Positions 1 to 8,750 of a stretch of DNA of 64,000 nt are shown in pieces. Position numbers and translations under genes: made by a program. Position 1 is the stretch's first letter; each line of letters starts with the position of its first letter. Source of the stretch: Jeongeupia sp. USM3 (GTDB lineage: Bacteria > Pseudomonadota > Gammaproteobacteria > Burkholderiales > Chitinibacteraceae); NCBI RefSeq assembly GCF_001808185.1, contig NZ_CP017668.1:1302001-1366000 (forward strand). Reading direction: 5' to 3'. Below the pieces are notes generated by a model. The model made no database searches and was not told where the DNA came from. It saw only the letters and a list, made by a program, of their open reading frames with translations.

Positions 1-2545
1 TTTCCTGCAGCACCCGGTGCGGGTTCAGCACCGAGATCTGGTTGATGATGCTTTCGATCGTCACCGTCGAGATGAACTTCATCGACACCTTCTCGAGCAT
101 CAGCTCGCGCTCGTCCGGCGCCATGTCGACGTCGAGCATGTCCATCACCAGCTCGGCGCCGTGCTCGGAAAACAGCTCCTCGAGCGACAGGAAGGGCACG
201 TCGGGCAGCTTGGGCAGGAAGGAGCCGATGATGCCGGCCAGCCGCTCGTTCTCGCCGATGTGCTGGCTCAGCCGGTCGAGCTGTTCGATCTCGGCGTAGT
301 CGAGCGTGACCAGCCGCACCCGGTCGGTGATCATGTCGTCGAACACATCCTCGATCATCTTGCGGATCTTCACCGAGGTGCCGAGGCCGGTGACGCACGA
401 GACGACGACCACGCGCACCTCGTCGGCTCCGGCGGCGTCGTACAGGTCGTGCTCGAGCCCCTGCGCCTCGAGCAGTTCGCCCAGCGCCCTGAGCTCGGTC
501 GTCTCGTACGACAGGTTCATCGCCACCTCGAGCAGGCCCAGCATCGTCACGTTGCGGATCAGCAGCGTTTCGACCTTGAACATCTTGCGCACCACCGCGC
601 CGAAGTGCACCAGCGAGCCGAGGTCGACCGCGAGGATCAGCTTCCGGTACTGGTAGCGCGCCACTTCCTTGAGGAACAGCGCCAGGGTGTCGTGCACCGA
701 CTGCTCGAACGGCATGTTGATCGCGGTCACCAGCTCGCGGCCGATCAGCCGGTTCACGTAGCCGGCCATGCTGCTCGCGGTGCTGTCGCCGTGCGAGATC
801 AGGATCACGCCGCAATCCTGCTGCAGCCGGTGCGCGTGGCGCTGCGATTTGAGTTCGGCCAGCAGCAGGCACATGAAGATCAGCTCGGCCGACGGGCAGA
901 CGATCAGGAAGGTTTCCTCGATCTTCCTGCACACCAGCCGGGCGTTCTCGTATTCGGCCTTGGCCGCGTCGGCGATCAGGTTCGCCGAGTACAGCCCCGG
1001 CACCTTGCCCTTCTTCACATAGGCCAGCAGCGTGATCAGGTGGTTGCGCAGATGGCCGGCGACGGTGTCGCTCATCTTGTAGCCGGCCAGCCCGTCGATG
1101 AAGGCGGTCAGCAGCTTGATCTTCTGCTCGATCTGCAGGCCGTAGACGCCGTCGAGCGTCGGCAGCGGCTCGACCGCGGCGTGGTGGATCTTGTGCTCGA
1201 ACACCGTCTGCAGCTTCTTGCGCAGGATCAGGCTGATCTCGTTGGCCGGGATGTTGCTGTGCTGCAGCTGCGTGTATTCGTCGGCCAGATAGGCGTAGAA
1301 AAGGTCGGCGTCCTTGCGTTCGAGCGGCAGCAGCGCGGTGCGTTCGAGCTTCTGCACGTCGCTCGGTGCGATCGACAGCCAGTCGCCGCCGACCAGCTCG
1401 TCGAGGATCAGCCGGGTGCGGATGTCGTAGTGCGCGGCCTTGCCGTCCAGCTGCGCCTGATCGACGGTCAGCACCGCGCTGCGGCTGCCGAACTGGTTGG
1501 CGTAGGCCTGCGCGCAGATGAACTGGATGTCGCTTTTCAGCTCGCCGATATTGCCCTCGTACTCGCGGCACAGCAGCTCGCCGAGCAGCGGCTTGGCCAC
1601 CTTGAGCGTCAGCCCGGTCTTGCGGCTTTCGGCGTGGAAGAAGCGCACGATCATGTCCAGCCGCTCGTCGAACGAGCGCGCCGCCAGCGCCGGCAGGTCG
1701 ATCACCACCTGGATGCGGCGCAGGAAGGTGCGCAGCAGCGTCGACCTGATGTTCTCGGTGGTCGCGCAGATCAGCCGGACGTTGCTGCTGATCTCCTTGT
1801 CGCTCGATCCCAGCCGCCGGTACACGCCCTTGTCGAGGATCGAGAACAGCTTTTCCTGACCCTCGAACGGCAGCCGGTGGACTTCGTCGAGAAAGAGGAA
1901 ACCGCCCTCGGCCTTGGCGACCAGCCCTTCCTTGGCCGCACCGGCGCCGGTGAACGCGCCCTGCTGGTGACCGAACAGGTGCGAAGTCAGCAGCTCCGGG
2001 TTGTTGAAGTACTCGGAACAGTTGAAGTAAACGAAGGGCACGGCGGTGTCGCGCGCGTAATCGCTGAAACGGTGCATCAGCTCGGCAAAGTAGGTCTTGC
2101 CGACGCCGGACGGCCCGGTGAGCATCACGTTCAGCCCGTTGGGCGGGTACAGCACCGCGGCCTTGCCCTTCTCGACCGCCTGTTTCAGGCTCTGGTCGTA
2201 ACCGATCAGCGCGGTGAACGGGTCGGCCTCCAGCGCCTCGTCCCGCTCGCCCAGCAGCTCGGCCAGCTCGCGCACCTCGTTCAGCGCCGGGTCCAGCTCG
2301 GCGCCGAGCAGCTCGGCCGTCGCGGCGCGGTGCAGGAACAGCACCGGCCGGCTCTTGATCTTGATGACCCTGCCCTCGTTGCACAGCTCGGTCAGGTCCT
2401 TGCTGACCGAGTTGCGGGCCACGCCGAGGTTGTAGCCGATGGTTTCGGCGTCGATGCCGCCGCCGTCGCGCAGCGCCTGCGCCTTGAGCTGCCGGGTGAG
2501 CCGTTCGAGCTCTTGGTAAATCGTGTCCTTCCTGCGTACCGCCAT
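1..2545 (-). CDS. LevR-type sigma-54-dependent activator with PTS regulatory domains, partial
   Basis: The reading frame opens at ATG 2545 and runs off the left edge with 848 codons visible. The N-terminus (MAVRRKDTIYQEL) carries a winged-helix-like segment. A sigma-54 AAA+ domain follows, with Walker A GPSGVGKT and the sigma-54 contact loop GAFTGA. Around residue 580 VILISHGDSTASSM looks like the phospho-histidine site of an EIIA-Man domain, and PRD-like helical segments flank it. This is the LevR/NtrC hybrid architecture, which senses PTS phosphorylation and activates sigma-54 promoters of sugar-uptake or sugar-catabolic operons. The target is not visible and must lie outside the window or elsewhere. 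Long frames on the opposite strand are shadows. The C-terminus is missing only because the window ends. Confidence 0.88.
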   Translation of the reverse strand, partial: MAVRRKDTIYQELERLTRQLKAQALRDGGGIDAETIGYNLGVARNSVSKDLTELCNEGRVIKIKSRPVLFLHRAATAELLGAELDPALNEVRELAELLGERDEALEADPFTALIGYDQSLKQAVEKGKAAVLYPPNGLNVMLTGPSGVGKTYFAELMHRFSDYARDTAVPFVYFNCSEYFNNPELLTSHLFGHQQGAFTGAGAAKEGLVAKAEGGFLFLDEVHRLPFEGQEKLFSILDKGVYRRLGSSDKEISSNVRLICATTENIRSTLLRTFLRRIQVVIDLPALAARSFDERLDMIVRFFHAESRKTGLTLKVAKPLLGELLCREYEGNIGELKSDIQFICAQAYANQFGSRSAVLTVDQAQLDGKAAHYDIRTRLILDELVGGDWLSIAPSDVQKLERTALLPLERKDADLFYAYLADEYTQLQHSNIPANEISLILRKKLQTVFEHKIHHAAVEPLPTLDGVYGLQIEQKIKLLTAFIDGLAGYKMSDTVAGHLRNHLITLLAYVKKGKVPGLYSANLIADAAKAEYENARLVCRKIEETFLIVCPSAELIFMCLLLAELKSQRHAHRLQQDCGVILISHGDSTASSMAGYVNRLIGRELVTAINMPFEQSVHDTLALFLKEVARYQYRKLILAVDLGSLVHFGAVVRKMFKVETLLIRNVTMLGLLEVAMNLSYETTELRALGELLEAQGLEHDLYDAAGADEVRVVVVSCVTGLGTSVKIRKMIEDVFDDMITDRVRLVTLDYAEIEQLDRLSQHIGENERLAGIIGSFLPKLPDVPFLSLEELFSEHGAELVMDMLDVDMAPDERELMLEKVSMKFISTVTIESIINQISVLNPHRVLQE

Positions 2546-2739
2546 GTCGTCATCCGTCGAGTCTGCCCACGATGATGCCCAAGGCGGCGCCGGGCCGCCT
2601 TGATCGCGACCAAGTAGGTAGCACGATGCGGCGAGCGCATGCCATTGGGGGTTCGCCCGGGCCGGCGTCGCAGGATTGAAACACGCCGCTGCTAGCCTCG
2701 CCGGCTTCAACCGTCCGGGCGCCCCGAGGAGCGACGACC

Positions 2740-3273
2740 ATGCCGCACACCGTCTACAGCAAGACCGCCGTCGGGCAGGCCGAGATCGACGCGCGCAGCC
2801 TGGGCCTGTCGGCCAGGGCGCGCCGGCTGCTGATCCTGATCGACGGCCGGCGCACGCTGGCCGACATCGCCGCGGCGCTCGGCCACGCCGGGCTGGCACC
2901 GCTGCTCGCCGAACTGCAGGCGCAGGGCTGCATCGCCGCGCCGGACCAGTCCGGGATCGCGACCGAAGCGCCAGTGACGCCGGCGCCGTCTCCCGCGCCG
3001 GTGGCACCGGCGGCGGCGACGCAGCAGCCCCGGCCGATCGACGCGGTCGACCCGATCCGCATCGTCAAGGCCAAGGAACTGATGACCGAGAGCGCGCAGA
3101 CCTTCCTCGGCCTGATGGGCCGCGGGCTGATCAGCGAGATCGAGGCCGTGTCGGACACGACGACACTGAAGAACGCGATCGCACGCTGGAACATGGCGCT
3201 GCGCGAATCGCGCAAGGCCGGCCCCTACGCCGACGAGTTCGTCCAGGCGGTCAAGGTGCTGACCGGGCTGTAG
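2740..3273 (+). CDS. hypothetical protein with winged-helix-like N-terminus
   Basis: 177 residues, with a GAGGAG ribosome site just ahead of the ATG. Residues 15-65 (SLGLSARARRLLILIDGRRT onward) resemble a small winged-helix fold of the kind seen in betaproteobacterial proteins of unknown role. A Pro/Ala linker (about 75-100) follows, then a helical C-terminal domain (about 105-177). There is no signal peptide and there are no membrane segments. It stands alone between the divergent sigma-54 activator and the TraB-like gene. I do not recognise a function. DNA binding is a guess from the N-terminal pattern. Confidence 0.75.
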   Translation: MPHTVYSKTAVGQAEIDARSLGLSARARRLLILIDGRRTLADIAAALGHAGLAPLLAELQAQGCIAAPDQSGIATEAPVTPAPSPAPVAPAAATQQPRPIDAVDPIRIVKAKELMTESAQTFLGLMGRGLISEIEAVSDTTTLKNAIARWNMALRESRKAGPYADEFVQAVKVLTGL

Positions 3274-3394
3274 CGTCCGGAGCGGGGCCGGATCGTCACG
3301 CCGGCGCCACGGTGCTTCGGCGGCGGGCCGGGCATGTTTATACTGGCGGTCGACCACAGGGCACGATGCCCGTACAAATCAGGAGACTCGCCGG

Positions 3395-4330
3395 ATGTTC
3401 GCCCGCCTTCGCTCGCCCCTTGCGGCACTGACCGCCGCACTCTGTACCGCTTCGCTGCTGGCGCCGCTGCCGGCGCTGGCCGCCGCCAAGGCCGAGACCT
3501 TCCCGCGCGCGGTGCTGTGGAAGATCGAGAAGCCCGGCACCAAGAAGCCGTCGTACCTGTTCGGCACCGCCCACGTCAGCGACCCGAAGGTCACGCAGCT
3601 GTCGCCGCAGGTGCAGAAGGCGTTCGACGACGCCGACACCGTCACCACCGAAGTGCGCATCGACTTCAACGGCATGATGGACTTCGCCAAGCGCGTGCTG
3701 ATGCCCGAAGGCGAGCTGCTCGCCAACCAGATCGACGCCGACCACTACAAGAAGCTGCTGCCCGAACTCGCTGCGCGCGACTACCCCGAAGTCGCCGCCA
3801 AGCGCATGAAGCCGTGGGCCGCGGCGATGCTGCTGATGGTGCCCAAGAAGAAGGCCGGCGACCTGCCGCTCGACCTGATGCTGGCGAAGATGGCGATCGA
3901 GGGCAGCAAGGAATACACCGGGCTCGAAACGATTTCCGAGCAGGCGTCGGTGTTCGAAGCGATTCCGGCCGACAAGCAGAAGACGCTGCTGTACGCGCTG
4001 ATCGACCAGCAGCCCGACGTCGACGCCTACTACAAGAAGCTGATCGCGATGTACGTGCAGCGCGACATCGAAGGCATCGTCCGCTTCGCCGACAAGGACG
4101 AAGTGACGCTGCCGGCCGCCGACCAGGCGTTCTTCAACACCTGGAAGCAGAAGACGCTGATCGACGACCGCAACGACCGGATGGCCGAACGGATGCAGCC
4201 GCAACTGGCCAAGGGCGGCAGCTTCATCGCCGTCGGCGCGCTGCACCTGCCGGGCAAGACCGGCCTCGTCGCCCAGCTCAGGAAGCAGGGCTACACGCTG
4301 ACCCCGATCGACGACCGCAAGCGCAAGTAG
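3395..4330 (+). CDS. TraB/GumN family protein, exported
   Basis: 311 residues with AGGAG upstream of the start. A clear signal peptide is present (MFARLRSPLAALTAALCTAS, cleavage near ALAAAK), so the protein is probably periplasmic. The mature part carries the family motif FGTAHVSDPKV near residue 50 and the C-terminal IAVGALHLPGKTGLVAQLR, in which the conserved GxxH and hydrophobic pattern mark TraB/GumN (ChaN/Tiki-like fold, putative metal-dependent protease). The substrate is unknown. The gene ends just before an intrinsic terminator, so it is probably monocistronic. Confidence 0.87.
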   Translation: MFARLRSPLAALTAALCTASLLAPLPALAAAKAETFPRAVLWKIEKPGTKKPSYLFGTAHVSDPKVTQLSPQVQKAFDDADTVTTEVRIDFNGMMDFAKRVLMPEGELLANQIDADHYKKLLPELAARDYPEVAAKRMKPWAAAMLLMVPKKKAGDLPLDLMLAKMAIEGSKEYTGLETISEQASVFEAIPADKQKTLLYALIDQQPDVDAYYKKLIAMYVQRDIEGIVRFADKDEVTLPAADQAFFNTWKQKTLIDDRNDRMAERMQPQLAKGGSFIAVGALHLPGKTGLVAQLRKQGYTLTPIDDRKRK

Positions 4331-4347
4331 TAGTCTGACCACGACAA

Positions 4348-4372
4348 AGAAAGCCGGGCCTCCCGGCTTTCT
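4348..4372 (+). terminator. intrinsic terminator after the TraB/GumN gene
   Basis: An 11-bp perfect stem (AGAAAGCCGGG / CCCGGCTTTCT) with a 3-nt loop lies directly after the stop codon and before the tas ribosome site. The T-run is short. Confidence 0.7.
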
Positions 4373-4392
4373 GCATTCTGGAGAACCGGTTC

Positions 4393-5430
4393 ATGCACTA
4401 CCGCACCCTGCCCGGCACCGAGCTCGAAGTCTCGTCGATCTGCCTCGGCACGATGACCTTCGGCGAGCAGAACAGCGAGGCCGACGCGCACGCCCAGCTC
4501 GACGCCGCGACCGCCTTTGGGGTCAATTTCATCGACACCGCCGAGATGTACCCGGTGCCGGCCAAGGCCGACACGGCGGGCCGCACCGAGGAATACGTCG
4601 GCAGCTGGCTGGTGAAGCAGCCGCGCGACAAGGTCGTCGTCGCGACCAAGGTCGCCGGCCCGAACCGCGGCATGGACTGGATACGCGGTGGTCCGCAACT
4701 GAATGCCGCGCAGATCATCAAAGCCTGCGATGCGTCGCTCGCCCGCTTGCAGACCGACTACATCGACGTCTATCAGGTCCACTGGCCGGCACGCGCGGTG
4801 CCGATGTTCGGCACCAGCCAGTACGATCCGGCCGACGAGAAACCCGGTACGCCGGAGATCCACGAACAGCTCGAAGCGCTGTCGAAACTGGTTGCCGCCG
4901 GCAAGGTCCGCTACCTCGGCACGTCGAACGAGACGGCCTGGGGCGTCGCAAAATGGGGTGCGGCCGCCGATGCCGCCGGCCTGCCGCGGATCAGGACGAT
5001 CCAGAACGTCTACAACCTGATCAACCGGACCTTCGAGACCGGCCTCGTCGAGGCTTGCCACCGCGAACAGGTGTCGCTGCTGGTCTACAGTCCGCTCGCC
5101 TTCGGCCTTCTGAGCGGCAAGTACATCGCCGACCACCCGGCGGACGCCCGGCTGACGCGCTTTCCTGCCTTCGGCTCGCGCTACCGCAAGCCGTTCGTCG
5201 ACGACGCGGTCGCCGCCTACGCGCAGCTCGCGCTCGAACACGGGCTGACGCCGACGCAGCTGGCGCTGGCCTTCGTCCACAGCCGCTGGTTCGTCGCCAG
5301 CACGATCATCGGCGCGACGACGCTCGCGCAGCTTTCCGAGAACATCGGCAGCAGCGAAATCGTGCTGTCCGAAGAACTCGAAGCCGGCATCGAAAAGCTA
5401 TACCGTCAATATCACAGCCCCGCCCTGTAG
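4393..5430 (+). CDS. tas: NADP(H)-dependent aldo-keto reductase Tas
   Basis: 345 residues, very close in length and sequence to E. coli Tas: the N-terminal LGTMTFGEQNSEADAHAQLD is nearly identical. The TIM-barrel AKR signatures are visible: the catalytic Asp/Tyr segment FIDTAEMYPVP, Lys in VVVATKVAGP, and the substrate-side His in YQVHWP. The C-terminal NADP-binding part is ASTIIGATTLAQLSENI. It reduces carbonyl compounds. The physiological substrate is uncertain in E. coli too, where it was found by complementing tyrosine auxotrophy. GGAG lies before the ATG. It is a single gene on its strand. Confidence 0.93.
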   Translation: MHYRTLPGTELEVSSICLGTMTFGEQNSEADAHAQLDAATAFGVNFIDTAEMYPVPAKADTAGRTEEYVGSWLVKQPRDKVVVATKVAGPNRGMDWIRGGPQLNAAQIIKACDASLARLQTDYIDVYQVHWPARAVPMFGTSQYDPADEKPGTPEIHEQLEALSKLVAAGKVRYLGTSNETAWGVAKWGAAADAAGLPRIRTIQNVYNLINRTFETGLVEACHREQVSLLVYSPLAFGLLSGKYIADHPADARLTRFPAFGSRYRKPFVDDAVAAYAQLALEHGLTPTQLALAFVHSRWFVASTIIGATTLAQLSENIGSSEIVLSEELEAGIEKLYRQYHSPAL

Positions 5431-5643
5431 TCGCGAACGGCAAAACCCTGCTGGCGGCGTTGCACGCGCTTGCCGTACCCGTTTGTACTGTCTACGCGCG
5501 TGCGCCTTGCCAGCACCGCTGCGCTGGGTTTTTCCGCTCGCTCGGTACAGAATTTTCGATCATCCTCGTAGACTCAGAGTCCATGCCGGTTTCTGCGCTT
5601 CGGGCGGGACCAAACTGTTTTGGCTCGCTCGCCGACTGAATCG

Positions 5644-5679
5644 TTTACCCTCAAAGCCAGCTTTACCCTCAAGGCCAGC
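5644..5679 (+). repeat. tandem 18-bp duplication in the amidohydrolase leader
   Basis: Two adjacent copies of TTTACCCTCAARGCCAGC (5644-5661 and 5662-5679) differ at one base. They sit immediately before the ribosome site of the next gene. A replication-slippage duplication is the simplest reading. Confidence 0.85.
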
Positions 5680-5694
5680 GGAAAGGAGTTCACC

Positions 5695-6882
5695 ATGCGC
5701 GCCCAAGCCGAAGCCCTCCGCGACTACATCGTCGCGATCCGCCGCGACCTGCACCAGCACCCGGAGCTCGGTTACCGCGAAACGCGCACCGCGCAGCAGG
5801 TCATCGCGCAGCTCACCGCGCTGGGCCTGCCCTACCGCGGCGGCATTGCCGGTACCGGCGTCGTCGCCGAGCTGAAAAAGGGCGACGGGCCAACCGTGAT
5901 CATCCGCGCCGACATGGACGCGCTGCCGATCATGGAGGACACCGGCCTGCCGTTCGCGTCGCAACACCCCGGCGTGATGCACGCCTGCGGCCACGACACC
6001 CACGTCGCGATGGGGCTCGGCGCGGCGCGACTGCTGCTCGACGCCGATTTCGCCGGTACGGTGCGCTTCGTGTTCCAGCCGGCCGAAGAAGGCTGCTACG
6101 ACGATCCGGACGGCTGCTCGGGCGGCCAGCGCATGGTCCGCGAAGGCGTGCACCTCGGTGCCAGCGCGGCGATCGCGCTGCACCAGGTGCCGGTCATGCC
6201 GACCGGGCGGATCAGCATCCGCGACGGCGCGGTGATGGCCGCCAGCGACGAGTTCGAGATCGTCGTCCACGGCCGCGCCGCGCACGCCGGCGTGTCGCCG
6301 CAGGCCGGCATCGACGCCATCGTCATCGCCGCGCAGATCGTCACCACGCTGCAGACCATCGTCGCGCGCAATGTCGGCCCGACCGATACCGCCGTCGTCA
6401 GCGTCGGCACGATCTCGGGCGGCACGGCGACCAATATCGTCGCCGAGGCGGTCCGTCTGACCGGGACGATCCGCACGCTCAATCCCGAGACGCGCGCCAA
6501 CGTCCATGCGCGCGTCGCCGCGATCTGCGAGCACGCCGGCGCGATGCACGGCACCACGGTCGACTGCCGGATCGCCAACGGTTACCCGGTGACGATGAAC
6601 GACGCCGGCATCGCCGCCATTGCGCGCGGCGCCGCGCGCACCGTGCTCGGCGATGCGGCGCTGATCGAGCTGCCGCCGCTGATGGGCGGCGAGGACTTCT
6701 CGTTCACCGCGCAGGCAGTGCCGTCGTGCTTCGCGCTGCTCGGCACGCAGGGGCCGGAGCGCAGCCCGTACTCGCTGCACAGCCCGAAAATGATCGTCGA
6801 CGAGGCCGCGCTACCGCTCGGCGCCGCCTGGCTGGCGCAGACCGCGCTCGACCTGCTCGGGCACTTCGCCACGCCGCGCTGA
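5695..6882 (+). CDS. M20 family amidohydrolase (hippurate/N-acyl-amino-acid hydrolase type)
   Basis: The ATG at 5695 was chosen because AAAGGAG lies 6 bp upstream. The longer frame from 5620 would translate the tandem repeat. 395 residues. The metal-binding motifs of M20D are present: HQHPELGYRE at the N-terminus, ADMDALPI, MHACGHDTHV, FQPAEEG and the C-terminal GGEDFSF. Two-metal hydrolysis of an N-acyl amino acid or related amide is expected in the cytoplasm, since no signal peptide is present. Exact substrate cannot be read. It follows tas at some distance and is probably transcribed on its own. Confidence 0.9.
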   Translation: MRAQAEALRDYIVAIRRDLHQHPELGYRETRTAQQVIAQLTALGLPYRGGIAGTGVVAELKKGDGPTVIIRADMDALPIMEDTGLPFASQHPGVMHACGHDTHVAMGLGAARLLLDADFAGTVRFVFQPAEEGCYDDPDGCSGGQRMVREGVHLGASAAIALHQVPVMPTGRISIRDGAVMAASDEFEIVVHGRAAHAGVSPQAGIDAIVIAAQIVTTLQTIVARNVGPTDTAVVSVGTISGGTATNIVAEAVRLTGTIRTLNPETRANVHARVAAICEHAGAMHGTTVDCRIANGYPVTMNDAGIAAIARGAARTVLGDAALIELPPLMGGEDFSFTAQAVPSCFALLGTQGPERSPYSLHSPKMIVDEAALPLGAAWLAQTALDLLGHFATPR

Positions 6883-6990
6883 TCGCGGTGCGGACCCGCG
6901 AAACGGCCGGCCGACTGTGCATACTGCCCGCCGGGACAAAGGGAGTGGCCGGCTATACTGCCGGCCCAGACAACCGAACCGGAGCCCGCC

Positions 6991-7332
6991 ATGTCCACCC
7001 TTCCCGCCTGTCCGCAATGCGCGATGGAGAACACCTATCCGGACGGCGAGCAGTATGTCTGCGCCGACTGCGGCCACGAGTGGAACCCGCAGGCGGCCGG
7101 CACCAGCGACGACGAGGCCCGCGTGGTCCGCGACGCCAACGGCACGGTGCTGCAAGACGGCGACGCGGTGGTGCTGGTCAAGGACCTGAAGGTCAAGGGT
7201 TCGTCGATCACGCTCAAGCAGGGCAGCAAGGTCAAGAGCATCCGCCTCGTCGGCAGCGGCGATCACGAGGTCGACTGCAAACTCGACGCCGGCCAGTTCA
7301 TGCTCAAGGCCTGTTTCCTGAAAAAGGTCTGA
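6991..7332 (+). CDS. yjdM: YjdM/PhnA domain zinc-ribbon protein
   Basis: 113 residues. The N-terminal zinc ribbon has two CxxC pairs (CPQC and CADC, residues 8-28). The C-terminal domain matches E. coli YjdM, with DGDAVVLVKDLKVKGSS followed by VKSIRLVG and DCKLD. Despite the historic name PhnA, this family is not phosphonoacetate hydrolase and its role is unknown. It is unrelated to the phosphonate locus at 26-33 kb. GGAG precedes the ATG. Confidence 0.92.
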   Translation: MSTLPACPQCAMENTYPDGEQYVCADCGHEWNPQAAGTSDDEARVVRDANGTVLQDGDAVVLVKDLKVKGSSITLKQGSKVKSIRLVGSGDHEVDCKLDAGQFMLKACFLKKV

Positions 7333-7367
7333 ACACGCAGCGGCGATGAAAAAACGCACATCCACGG

Positions 7368-8438
7368 TTATGTGAAGTCACTGACCACTAATATTTGAGG
7401 GCCAAAAATACCGCTTCTGCACCAAGAGGCGGTTTTTTTGGGTTTGACGTTGAGTTTGTATGTGTCGGGTTCCGCTTGTTTGTAGATTTTTTTCTTGAAC
7501 AATTCCGGTCGCTCTGTTTGCCACATTTTCAGCGACTCGATCGGTGACCGGAAGCCCAGCGCTTTTTGCGGGATGTGATGGTTGTAGGCGTTCCGGTAAT
7601 CGTCCAACGTCTGCGCCAATTCCGCTGCACTGGCAAAGCGGGTCTGCTTCACCAGCTCGCTGATCCGGCCGTTGAAACGCTCGACCATGCCATTCATTTG
7701 CGGCGTGCGCGGCGGGATCAGCCGATGCTCGATCCCCAAGGCTGCACAACGGCGATCAAACACGTGCCGTCCGCTCGGGGTCTTGGCTTTGCTGGTGAAG
7801 CGATCGGTGAATTGGCTGCCATTGTCGGTCAGCAGTTTCTCGATTTTCATCGGCGCCGCCTTGTACAGGCGCTGCAGGAAGTCGACGCTGCTGGCTTCGG
7901 ACTGATCCGGGTAGATGTGCAGGAACACCCAGCGGGTGGCCCGGTCGATCGCGACGAACAGGTAGCTGCGCGAGGTTTCGTCGGGCATCTGCGGCAAGTA
8001 CTTGATGTCCAAATGGAAGTAGCCCGGTGCGTAGTCCTTGAAGCCCTTGGAGGGCGCGGCGGGTTCTTCCGGCTGCAGTTGCGCCTGCAGTGTCTTGAGG
8101 TTGCCGACGCCTTCGCGCACCAGCAGCCGGTTGATGCCGGATCGGGTGGCGTTCGGGTTGATGAAACGCTGGGCCACCGCGGCCAGGTCATCGAGCGGCA
8201 GCAGCAAGGTGGTGCGCAGAATCAGCACCAGCGCTTCCTGCGTCTGGGACAAGGTAGTGTGCAGGGTATGCGGGCGGTGCGACCGATCGGTGAATTCGTC
8301 GCGCGTTTGCCATTTGCGGATGGTGTCCTTGCCGACGCTGTAGCGCAGCATCAGCTCGCGCTGCGAGAGGCTGGAGTGGCGGATTTCCTCGCGGGTGAGC
8401 GGTGTGGTGCGGGCATTGCTGTGCAGGCGGTGGCTCAT
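7368..8438 (-). CDS. IS481-type DDE transposase (element 1)
   Basis: About 356 residues from ATG 8438 (MSHRLHSNARTTP), chosen because it aligns with the start of the second IS481-type transposase in this window (MIVQLHRRARTTP at 47585). An N-terminal helix-turn-helix (SQRELMLRYSVGKDTIRKW) is followed by an rve integrase core with Asp in FHLDIKYLP, Asp in LLTDNGSQF and Glu in NGMVERFNGR. The TAA stop (7370-7368) lies just outside the inferred IS end at 7371, so the stop codon is supplied by flanking DNA. The gene appears intact. Confidence 0.9.
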   Translation of the reverse strand: MSHRLHSNARTTPLTREEIRHSSLSQRELMLRYSVGKDTIRKWQTRDEFTDRSHRPHTLHTTLSQTQEALVLILRTTLLLPLDDLAAVAQRFINPNATRSGINRLLVREGVGNLKTLQAQLQPEEPAAPSKGFKDYAPGYFHLDIKYLPQMPDETSRSYLFVAIDRATRWVFLHIYPDQSEASSVDFLQRLYKAAPMKIEKLLTDNGSQFTDRFTSKAKTPSGRHVFDRRCAALGIEHRLIPPRTPQMNGMVERFNGRISELVKQTRFASAAELAQTLDDYRNAYNHHIPQKALGFRSPIESLKMWQTERPELFKKKIYKQAEPDTYKLNVKPKKTASWCRSGIFGPQILVVSDFT

Positions 8439-8542
8439 GGCTGGCTCGCATTGACAGACTGAGTGATCAAGGTACGCAAAAGCGCGCGTGCCTGGAAGAG
8501 TGGCCAGCTGCGCTTTGGAAGCCAATCAGACGAAACCCAACA
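7371..8542 (-). mobile_element. IS481-type insertion sequence, element 1
   Basis: The left end TGTGAAGTCACTGACCACTA at 7371 resembles the right inverted repeat of element 2 (TGTCCAGTCCCGGACGATTA). The right end is placed at 8542, where the complement begins TGTTGGGTTTCGTC. This is about 104 bp upstream of the transposase ATG, nearly the same spacing as in element 2 (101 bp). The two ends match each other poorly and I see no target duplication, so the right boundary is tentative. The element may be old. Confidence 0.55.
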
Positions 8543-8566
8543 TGTATGGAGTATTTGTACTACTAC

Positions 8567-8714
8567 TATGAGTTCAGTTAACAATCTCTCTGACCAACAA
8601 CAGATGGAGCTGAGCCCACCTGGAAAGCATGCCCCGCAAATCCTCGAAGCGCCGTCACAGCGTCAAGTGGCCTTGGGCTCTCTGCGGACTAAAATTCTGG
8701 AAGACATGGCATGA
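8567..8714 (+). CDS. small hypothetical protein upstream of the HEPN-like gene
   Basis: 48 codons from ATG 8567 (MSSVNNLSDQQQMELS). It ends 36 bp before the next gene on the same strand, and the composition is less GC-rich than the core genome. A longer in-frame start at 8463 lies inside the IS element and is unlikely. No family is recognised. It could be the antitoxin-like partner of the following gene or simply non-coding. Confidence 0.3.
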
Positions 8715-8750
8715 CCCATACCGTCGTAAACTCATGGATGACATATTAAA

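Noticed and set aside
17..2575. Long plus-strand open frame of 852 codons
   Set aside because: It is rich in His, Arg and Gln repeats with no family pattern. The opposite strand encodes a complete AAA+ activator, so this is a codon-bias shadow.
6991..7332. PhnA-domain gene as part of the phosphonate pathway
   Set aside because: The YjdM/PhnA zinc-ribbon family has no proven phosphonate role and the gene is 19 kb from the phn locus.
7365..8548. Target-site duplication for IS element 1
   Set aside because: The bases flanking 7371 (CGGTTA) and 8542 (TGTATG) do not match. Either the right end is misplaced or the duplication has decayed.
8463..8714. 83-codon frame starting inside the IS region
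   Set aside because: The first third lies within the inferred IS terminus. Only the part from 8567 could be an independent gene.
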